From an uncultured Anaerococcus sp. (GTDB lineage: Bacteria; Bacillota; Clostridia; Tissierellales; Peptoniphilaceae), in NCBI RefSeq assembly GCF_937934665.1, contig NZ_CALGYW010000158.1, positions 1 to 19,966 of the forward strand: a stretch of DNA of 19,966 nucleotides, read 5' to 3'. This document shows positions 14,766 to 19,966 of the stretch, one piece after another. The notes below the pieces were generated by a model that searched no databases, was not told where the DNA came from, and saw only the letters and a program-made list of their open reading frames with translations. A program made the translations under genes and the position numbers. Positions within the stretch are counted from its first letter, which is position 1; the number at the start of each line of letters is the position of its first letter.

Positions 14766-16178
14766 TTATTTCCAAAAATCTAGTTCTTTTTCATCAAGGC
14801 CAATATTCTTTGCTAAAAATACTGGTTCTTTTCCTTTTTTTCTTTGTTTCCTATAATCATCTAGGGCCCTTAAGGAATATTTTCCTAGGATGAAGATTGA
14901 GAAGATATTTATTATGGCCATTATACCCATTAAAAGGTCTGCTAGGTCCCAGGCGAAGTCCATTTCCATACCTGCTCCTAGAAAGATCATGACAATGGCT
15001 ATTATCCTATAAAAGAACATTGACTTATCTGAGAGTACTTCTCCTTTTAAATAAGAAAGACAGGACTCGCAGTAGTATAGATTACCTAAAAGAGTTGTAA
15101 AGGCAAATAGGCCTAGGCAAACTGTTATGAATAGATAGCCATAAGATCCTATGACTGTCGATAAGGCTTCTTGGATATAGCCTGCTCCTGCAAGTTCTTC
15201 TCTTGGAGCTACACCTGATACCATAGCCATAAAGGCTGTGGATGTACAAATTATTAGGGTATCGATAAATACGGATATCATTTGTACCAGACCTTGTTTG
15301 ACTGGGTGGCTTACCATGGCACTTGCTGCAGCATTTGGTGAAGAACCCATACCTGCCTCATTTGAATAAAGACCTCTCTTTATTCCTTCTACCATGGCAG
15401 AACCTGCCACACCACCAAATATCGCCCTAAAGTTAAAGGCGTCATCTAAGATTAGCTTAAACATTGGACCGATATTTCTAAAGTTTATGGCAATCATAAA
15501 CAGGGACATAAATACATAGATAAGCCCCATTACTGGTACGATAATAGATGTGTATTTTATAATCCTTTTACCCCCACCTAGGATACAATAACCTGCTATT
15601 AGGGCGAGGATACCACCTATTATCCAAGGAGTCTTGCCTGGATGGTAAAAACCATAGGCCTTAAATGAGTCTTGGAGGTTAAAGGAAGCTAGCATGTTGA
15701 ACCCAACTGCATAAGTTAGGATAAGAGCTATGGCAAATACCACCCCTAGCTTTCTTGAACCAAGTCCTTCTTCTATATAGTAAGAAGGTCCACCATATGA
15801 TGACCCGTCCTTGGATTTTTTCTTAAAAATCTGTGCTAGGGTCGATTCTATAAAGGCTGACGCTCCACCAATTATCGCTATAATCCACATCCAGAAAACC
15901 GCCCCTGGTCCTCCTAGGCATATAGCGTTAGAAACTCCTACTATATTACCAGTTCCTACCCTTGATGCGGTAGAAACCATAAGGGCTTGGAAGCTTGAAA
16001 CGTCATCTTCTCCTGCTGGTTTTTCCCCAACTACTTTAACAGCATCTGAAAAAAGTGTAAATTGGATAAAACCAGTTCTAATAGTAAAATAAAATCCACA
16101 AGCTAATAGGATAATAATTAATACAGGATAATATAGGTATCCATTAACCGTCGATATAATACTTTTAAAAATTTCCAT
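14766..16178 (-). CDS. Alanine/glycine:cation symporter (AGCS family)
   Basis: This 470-aa multi-pass membrane protein imports alanine or glycine with Na+ or H+. Family hallmarks are FTIRTGFIQF near the start, VSTASRVGTGNIVGVSNAICLGGPG, the GGPSYYIEEGLG loop and NEAGMGSSPNAAASA, the conserved substrate/cation region. About ten or eleven hydrophobic helices can be picked out, ending in a Lys-rich cytoplasmic tail. The ATG at 16178 is used because AAAGGAG lies seven bases upstream; a longer frame from 16253 would add 25 residues ahead of the RBS. It is a single-gene unit with its own promoter at 16302-16274 and a strong terminator. Which amino acid it carries cannot be decided from sequence. 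Confidence 0.93.
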   Translation of the reverse strand: MEIFKSIISTVNGYLYYPVLIIILLACGFYFTIRTGFIQFTLFSDAVKVVGEKPAGEDDVSSFQALMVSTASRVGTGNIVGVSNAICLGGPGAVFWMWIIAIIGGASAFIESTLAQIFKKKSKDGSSYGGPSYYIEEGLGSRKLGVVFAIALILTYAVGFNMLASFNLQDSFKAYGFYHPGKTPWIIGGILALIAGYCILGGGKRIIKYTSIIVPVMGLIYVFMSLFMIAINFRNIGPMFKLILDDAFNFRAIFGGVAGSAMVEGIKRGLYSNEAGMGSSPNAAASAMVSHPVKQGLVQMISVFIDTLIICTSTAFMAMVSGVAPREELAGAGYIQEALSTVIGSYGYLFITVCLGLFAFTTLLGNLYYCESCLSYLKGEVLSDKSMFFYRIIAIVMIFLGAGMEMDFAWDLADLLMGIMAIINIFSIFILGKYSLRALDDYRKQRKKGKEPVFLAKNIGLDEKELDFWK

Positions 16179-16273
16179 AAAATCTCCTTTTATGTTCAAA
16201 TTAATATCATTACTTATAAGCAAAGTATAGTCATCTAAACATTGTCTTATCACATTAAAGTGAAGCTCTATTT

Positions 16274-16302
16274 AATTTACTATAAATTTAACTTCTTGTC
16301 AA
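16274..16302 (-). promoter_or_regulatory. Promoter of the AGCS symporter gene
   Basis: The minus strand shows consensus TTGACA (16302-16297), a 17-base spacer and TAAATT (16279-16274). The leader of about 90 bases to the start codon shows no terminator or riboswitch that I recognise. Confidence 0.75.
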
Positions 16303-16590
16303 TTCATTATTATAAATATTTATTAATATTATTTCACTTTATAGATAACTTCATATAAATTTTGTTTTATTTTACTATAATTAACCCCTATTTTAGAATA
16401 AGATCCTTATGGAAGAGTTTAAAATTTTATACAAATATCCGGTCCAGAAATTTCCCAAATCTTTATCATCTAAATCTAAAGTCACAAATATTTACTCTAT
16501 CTAGGGATTTCTTTATAATTAATAACATAAGAGAAAAGCGGTTTTTGCATTTATTTTAGTTTTTATTCTCACTAAGCTAAAATCCCCATC
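16303..16590. other. AT-rich intergenic stretch without recognisable gene
   Basis: This is the gap between the symporter promoter and the terminator of the sortase operon. The plus strand holds a 65-codon open frame (16362-16559), but it has no RBS and a composition typical of chance frames in AT-rich DNA. I see no repeat, RNA gene or promoter that I can support. Confidence 0.5.
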
Positions 16591-16618
16591 AAAAAAGCCG
16601 AGCCTTGCTCGACTTTTT
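16591..16618 (-). terminator. Terminator of the sortase/pilus operon
   Basis: On the minus strand AGTCGAG pairs with CTCGGCT (one G-T pair) around a CAAGG loop and is followed by TTTTTT. It lies shortly after the stop of the last sortase gene. A/T runs on both sides make it usable in both directions. Confidence 0.85.
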
Positions 16619-16634
16619 ATAATTTCATTTTGTT

Positions 16635-17510
16635 TTAAGCTTTTATTCTTCGTATAAATTTAAATAAGGTAAATATTATTGCCAAGATTCCTAATGCGGC
16701 TCCAACAAGTCTAACTATGACAGTTATTTTTACAAGTTTATTGTTATCTACAGAGTCATTAGCACTTGATACAAAATCTCCACTTGGTAGTTTAAATTCA
16801 TCTGCTGGACCTGATTCGTCTCTTATGGCATTTACCAAGAGTCTATTTGGTCTAGCTGGCAAGAATGGACTACAGGTCAAAAGAGTTATCATATCTAAAT
16901 CACCCCTTGGAGCGAGTTTGTCCCAATCGTAAGGCCCTATGATTTGCTTATCGCTTACCACATAGCGCATGGTTTGCTCTGCTCTTTCTATATAGATATA
17001 GTCACCACTTTCTAATTCATCAACATAGAGAAACATGGTATCTCCCCACCAGCCCCTGTGACCAGCTAGGGCTGATCTTGTGCCCTTGCCTCCTATAGGT
17101 ATGGCAGTTCCTGCAACTTGGGCTACTCCCTTTGAGATATGCTCATTTGTAGCATCTAGGTATATTGGCAAGTACTTATCAAGCTTAGGTATAGAAAGAT
17201 AAGCGAAAGGAGTATTGGTTGTCCTAAACATTTCGTATTTATTTTCATAGTCTTCTGCTGTGAAGGGATCTTCTACACTTATGTCAGAGTCTTTTATTTT
17301 TTCGTTGTAGGCTTCTGCCTTTTTAGTTTCTTCATCAAGTTGTTCACTTGACTTACTTGCTTCTATTTTTTCAAAAGCTTTTTTTTCATTTCTTGCCTTC
17401 AAATCATGGTAAGACCTTAGGGCTAGGGGGCTGGTTATAAGTATTAGGCCCACTAAAATCAGTACATATCCTATAAATGATTTTCTAGTTAATTTTGTTT
17501 CTTTCTTCAA
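16635..17510 (-). CDS. Class C sortase (third of three in tandem)
   Basis: This 291-aa membrane-bound transpeptidase would join pilin subunits or anchor the pilus. An N-terminal helix (11-30) and a C-terminal helix (about 260-284) bracket the catalytic domain. Catalytic residues are His151 (GHRGWWG), Cys213 (LLTCSP) and Arg223 (NRLLV). A class C lid motif DPF occurs at 81-83. It differs clearly from the two upstream sortases (GHRGWWG instead of AHxGLP, CSPF instead of CTP), so it may handle another substrate or the basal subunit. The start is a TTG at 17510, preceded at ten bases by AAGGAG and lying inside the end of the previous gene (26-base overlap). It is the last gene before the operon terminator. 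Confidence 0.9.
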   Translation of the reverse strand: MKKETKLTRKSFIGYVLILVGLILITSPLALRSYHDLKARNEKKAFEKIEASKSSEQLDEETKKAEAYNEKIKDSDISVEDPFTAEDYENKYEMFRTTNTPFAYLSIPKLDKYLPIYLDATNEHISKGVAQVAGTAIPIGGKGTRSALAGHRGWWGDTMFLYVDELESGDYIYIERAEQTMRYVVSDKQIIGPYDWDKLAPRGDLDMITLLTCSPFLPARPNRLLVNAIRDESGPADEFKLPSGDFVSSANDSVDNNKLVKITVIVRLVGAALGILAIIFTLFKFIRRIKA

Positions 17511-18354
17511 TTTCTTCTAGCTCCTTACTTAAGTTATCAGTCCTTTTCTTTTCCCTAAAAAGTGTCAGGGTTAGGATAATTATTATAGGGATAAGTACAA
17601 GTACCATCCTAAAGAAGTCAAACCTTGCCCTTGGCATATTTGCCACACCATCATCTATAGCTTCCTGGTAAGGAATCCTCTCTCCACGGACCAAAAGCCT
17701 GTGGGAGTTAATCATATAGGGTGTACAGGTTAGAAGAGTTGTATAGTCCTTATTTTCTACTACTAGGACTGGCTCAAAGTCTGATGGTTCTACAACCTGA
17801 ATTTTATCAACCTTGTAGGCTATAGTTTCCTTAATATTAGTGATATAAAATATATCGCCATAGGCAATCAGGTCTAGGTTCCTAAAGAGTTTGGCATTTG
17901 GAAGGCCCCTGTGGGCTGTGATAACAGCATGGGTTGACTTACCCCCAATAGGTAGGGATGTACCCTCCAAGTGGCCTGCCCCTTGTTGCAAGACATCCTC
18001 ACTAGATCCAGCACGGATGGGAATATCTATTCCTATCTTTGGTATCCTAACATGGCCTACCATCTCCTCTACCTCAAGCATTCTAGCATATTCAGCTCGT
18101 CCTGCTTTTTCCATGTCGGTATAAGGGTCGGCAAGTCTTGATGGATCTAGGGTGCGGTTGTAGGCTTCTGCAAGGGCCATCCTCTTGTCCAAATCCTGGG
18201 GAGCAAGATCCTTGGCAGCTTTGACGAAGGTTACAACCTCGTCTTCGGCCTTGATTTCATAATACTTTTGACTTATCAAAGGGTAGGAGAAGATCAAAAG
18301 TCCCAGCAAAAATATTGCCATGAAAACTAATTTATTTTTAGTCTTCTTAGACAT
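17485..18354 (-). CDS. Class C sortase (second of three in tandem)
   Basis: This 289-aa class C sortase has an N-terminal membrane helix (about 9-27) and a C-terminal one (about 240-258). Catalytic His148 lies in TAHRGLP, Cys210 in LLTCTP and Arg219 in SHRLLVRG. The lid motif is DPY (76-78). It is close kin of the first sortase: both share ARMLEVEEM, GHLEGTSLPIGG and YMINSHRL-type blocks, so the pair looks like a tandem duplication. The ATG at 18354 is chosen because GAGG stands just upstream and it overlaps the previous stop by only eight bases; an ATG at 18369 would add five residues. It is translationally coupled to its neighbours on both sides. Confidence 0.93.
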   Translation of the reverse strand: MSKKTKNKLVFMAIFLLGLLIFSYPLISQKYYEIKAEDEVVTFVKAAKDLAPQDLDKRMALAEAYNRTLDPSRLADPYTDMEKAGRAEYARMLEVEEMVGHVRIPKIGIDIPIRAGSSEDVLQQGAGHLEGTSLPIGGKSTHAVITAHRGLPNAKLFRNLDLIAYGDIFYITNIKETIAYKVDKIQVVEPSDFEPVLVVENKDYTTLLTCTPYMINSHRLLVRGERIPYQEAIDDGVANMPRARFDFFRMVLVLIPIIIILTLTLFREKKRTDNLSKELEEIEERNKIN

Positions 18355-19318
18355 AATCGTCATCCTCATCTGCTAGACTATCAAATAGGTCTCCCTGCCC
18401 CTTTGAATCCCTTGGCTTAGTTTTTATAAATCCACCCTTGGTAAATTCGCTAATCTTCTTAAAGTACTCCTTGTTATCCCTTCTTAGTTTTAAAATCAGG
18501 ATAATTAATAACAAGATTAGGGCAAGGGAGGCGAAAAATAGGATTCTAAAGATCCAGTTATTCCTGTTTTCTCTAATAGATTCTTCATCAACCGCTGGTA
18601 CATAAGGCACCCTGTGGCCTCTTACAATTAGCCTGTGGGTATTAATCATAATTGGCGTACATGTTAAAAGTGTCACATAGTCATGACCCGGGCTAATTAA
18701 AAGATCATCAAAGTTTGATGGCTCAATTACCTTTATCTGATCAACCTGGTAGGCGATTATGCCTTCAATGTTTTCTATATAAAACTTATCACCAATCTCA
18801 AGTTGGTTTAAATGGGTAAAAAGGGTCGCCTCAGGCAGGCCTGAGTGGGCTGTTAGCACCGAGTGAGTTGAGTTACCACCTATAGGAAGGGAAGTACCTT
18901 CCAAGTGGCCAACCCCCTTTTGCAAGATATCTTCACTAGTACCTGCATAAACCGGGAGTTTTTGGTTAATCTTTGGTATATCAACAGTACCAATCATCTC
19001 CTCTACTTCAAGCATGCGGGCGTATTCCTTACGTCCTTCTTCTTGTTGTTTTCTTGAATAAGGGTCTGAGGCAATCTTACCTGATAGTGACTCGTTAAAA
19101 GCCTTGGCTAGGTTTATTCTCCTGTCTATTTCCTTAGTATCAAGCTTCTTAGCACCGCTAGAGAAGGTTTCTACTTGGTCATTAGATTCAATCCTATAAT
19201 AAAGTCTTGAAACTAGGGGATAGACCATCACCATAAATCCAAGCAAGAAAATTAGCCTAAAGACCCAACGTGATTTTTTCTTATTAACTTTTTTTCCTTT
19301 AGCTTTTTTCTTAGCCAT
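18347..19318 (-). CDS. Class C sortase (first of three in tandem), acidic tail
   Basis: This 323-aa class C sortase follows directly after a pilin gene. A very basic N-terminus (ten Lys in the first 15 residues) leads into a membrane helix (about 17-36). The lid DPY is at 85-87. Catalytic residues are His158 (TAHSGLP, with Ser where the related second sortase has Arg), Cys220 (LLTCTP) and Arg229 (THRLIVRG). After the C-terminal helix (254-277) it carries a longer cytoplasmic tail of about 45 residues, ending in a cluster of Asp/Glu (SLADEDDDYV) that its two neighbours lack. The RBS AAAGGA precedes the ATG. A small hairpin-U-tract and a possible promoter lie between the pilin terminator and this gene. 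Confidence 0.93.
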   Translation of the reverse strand: MAKKKAKGKKVNKKKSRWVFRLIFLLGFMVMVYPLVSRLYYRIESNDQVETFSSGAKKLDTKEIDRRINLAKAFNESLSGKIASDPYSRKQQEEGRKEYARMLEVEEMIGTVDIPKINQKLPVYAGTSEDILQKGVGHLEGTSLPIGGNSTHSVLTAHSGLPEATLFTHLNQLEIGDKFYIENIEGIIAYQVDQIKVIEPSNFDDLLISPGHDYVTLLTCTPIMINTHRLIVRGHRVPYVPAVDEESIRENRNNWIFRILFFASLALILLLIILILKLRRDNKEYFKKISEFTKGGFIKTKPRDSKGQGDLFDSLADEDDDYV

Positions 19319-19333
19319 ACCAATCCTTTATGT

Positions 19334-19352
19334 AAAAAGGGGCCAAGCCCCT
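19334..19352 (-). terminator. Hairpin with U-tract directly before the first sortase
   Basis: AGGGGC and GCCCCT pair around a tight loop on the minus strand, followed by TTTTT and then, within about ten bases, the sortase RBS AAAGGA. It may be a weak terminator, an attenuator of the promoter at 19395-19365, or a 5' stabilising stem. Confidence 0.6.
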
Positions 19353-19364
19353 GCTGTTTTTTAT

Positions 19365-19395
19365 ATTATACTCTTAACCTTTAGAATTATCTCAA
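19365..19395 (-). promoter_or_regulatory. Possible internal promoter for the sortase genes
   Basis: A perfect -10 TATAAT (19370-19365) has TTGAGA (19395-19390) upstream at a long 19-base spacing. If active, it would supply the sortases independently of the pilin transcript. Confidence 0.4.
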
Positions 19396-19398
19396 GCT

Positions 19399-19430
19399 AA
19401 AAATAAGGACCCCTCAAATGAAGGATCCTT
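19399..19430 (-). terminator. Terminator after the pilin gene
   Basis: AAGGATCCTTC pairs over its full 11 bases (some G-T pairs) with GAGGGGTCCTT around an ATTT loop, then ATTTTT. It sits just after the pilin stop codon, so most pilin transcripts would end here and sortase message would be less abundant. Confidence 0.75.
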
Positions 19431-19437
19431 CATATTT

Positions 19438-19966
19438 TTATGCTCTTTGAGTTCTCTTATCGCTATTAACAAGTCTGATTCCTAAAATTAGGAGGATAAT
19501 ACCTGCAACAGCCATAATTATAATTCTAATATCACCTGTTTTTACAATTGTTCTAGGATTTTTGATAACCCTTGTTAAATCGCTAGGTGTGTATTTGGTT
19601 GTAATAGTATTTTGCCTACTAGTGGTTGTTATTGGAGTAAAAGGCTTATTTACAATCTTTGTTGCAGGAAGTGAGCTACTTGCTGCATCTACCTTAAATG
19701 GGGTAAGTTCTTTATCAATTGTATAATTTTTAGGAGCCTTTATCTCTTTAAGGGCGTATTTGCCATATTCTAGTCCACTTACACTAAATTCGCCATTGGA
19801 TGGAGAAGTTAGTCTAACTTCCTTGCCATCTTTGAGATATTTCTTGTAAGTAGTTCCTTCTTTTTTCATAAGGATGAATTTCGCTCCAGCAAGCCTATTT
19901 TCTTTCTTTGTAGAGTCAATCTTTACAAAGTTAAAACCACCGGTTGGGGTTTTTGGTTTTTCTGGA
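19438..19966 (-). CDS. SpaA-type pilin/surface protein, C-terminal part (5' end outside window)
   Basis: This is the C-terminal end of a cell-wall-anchored protein; the frame stays open to the window edge, so the gene is partial. The visible part begins in a proline-rich linker (EKPKTPTGG). A SpaA/Cna-B-like domain follows, starting FNFVKIDSTKKENRLAGAKF and including FSVSGLEYGKYALKEIKAP, with the Lys and Glu positions typical of isopeptide-forming pilin domains. A Thr-rich stretch comes next. The sorting region reads TIVKTGD, then a hydrophobic helix and a basic end (NSDKRTQRA). It is thus a cell-wall sorting signal with VKTG in place of a canonical LPxTG. Three class C sortases follow, so it is most likely a pilus subunit. 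An internal Met at 19869 is not the true start. Confidence 0.9.
   Translation of the reverse strand, partial: PEKPKTPTGGFNFVKIDSTKKENRLAGAKFILMKKEGTTYKKYLKDGKEVRLTSPSNGEFSVSGLEYGKYALKEIKAPKNYTIDKELTPFKVDAASSSLPATKIVNKPFTPITTTSRQNTITTKYTPSDLTRVIKNPRTIVKTGDIRIIIMAVAGIILLILGIRLVNSDKRTQRA

Noticed and set aside
16179..16253. 25-residue N-terminal extension of the AGCS symporter
   Set aside because: The extension contains the AAAGGAG ribosome site of the internal ATG and looks like untranslated leader.
16362..16559. 65-codon open frame on the plus strand in the symporter-sortase gap
   Set aside because: It has no RBS and no promoter, and the composition is that of random AT-rich sequence.
1..19966. 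CRISPR array, tRNA, rRNA or insertion sequence
   Set aside because: No regularly spaced repeats, cloverleaf-like genes or transposase frames were seen; the only short direct repeats are those of the toxin-antisense locus.

Overview
The window looks like chromosome of a low-GC, Gram-positive anaerobic coccus. An Anaerococcus or Peptoniphilus-type member of the Peptoniphilaceae/Tissierellia is my best guess. This rests on AT-rich codon use, strong AGGAGG-type ribosome binding sites, a T-box riboswitch, [FeFe]-hydrogenase maturases, a class C sortase/pilin locus and AGCS amino-acid symport. The taxon is inference; no rRNA or tRNA is present. Most genes lie on the minus strand; the metallo-beta-lactamase-fold gene and two small membrane peptides are on the plus strand.

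Layout, left to right. (1) 14-4201: a methionine uptake operon read right to left. A near-consensus promoter is followed by a T-box leader with an AUG candidate specifier, then an M20D amidohydrolase, metN, metI and metQ. (2) 4227-8385: [FeFe]-hydrogenase maturation genes, hydG-hydF as one overlapping pair and hydE separately. The hydrogenase itself is not in the window. Between hydE and hydG, on the other strand, is a 34-aa membrane peptide gene with an RBS-masking hairpin, a bidirectional terminator and a convergent antisense promoter. This is the layout of an Fst/par type I toxin-antitoxin locus. A decayed second copy of the antisense unit follows. (3) 8388-10952: an HD-domain protein, an acyl-ACP thioesterase and the S41 protease CtpA. 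(4) 11135-12483: an MBL-fold hydrolase and a 52-aa two-helix membrane peptide. (5) 12548-14629: a stand-alone DUF262-DUF1524 protein of the GmrSD type, probably a nuclease acting in phage defence. (6) 14766-16302: an alanine/glycine:cation symporter with its promoter. (7) 16591-19966: the distal end of a pilus operon, with the C-terminus of a SpaA-type pilin, cut by the window edge, followed by three tandem class C sortases.

Two themes cross these regions. First, several minus-strand genes (hydE, the thioesterase, the first sortase) have a GC-rich hairpin plus U-tract placed directly before the RBS, suggesting attenuation or partial termination between genes. Second, the accessory content (toxin-antitoxin locus, DUF262 protein, small membrane peptides) sits in the gaps between housekeeping operons. 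The best candidate for something undescribed is the toxin/antisense locus at about 6848-7213.
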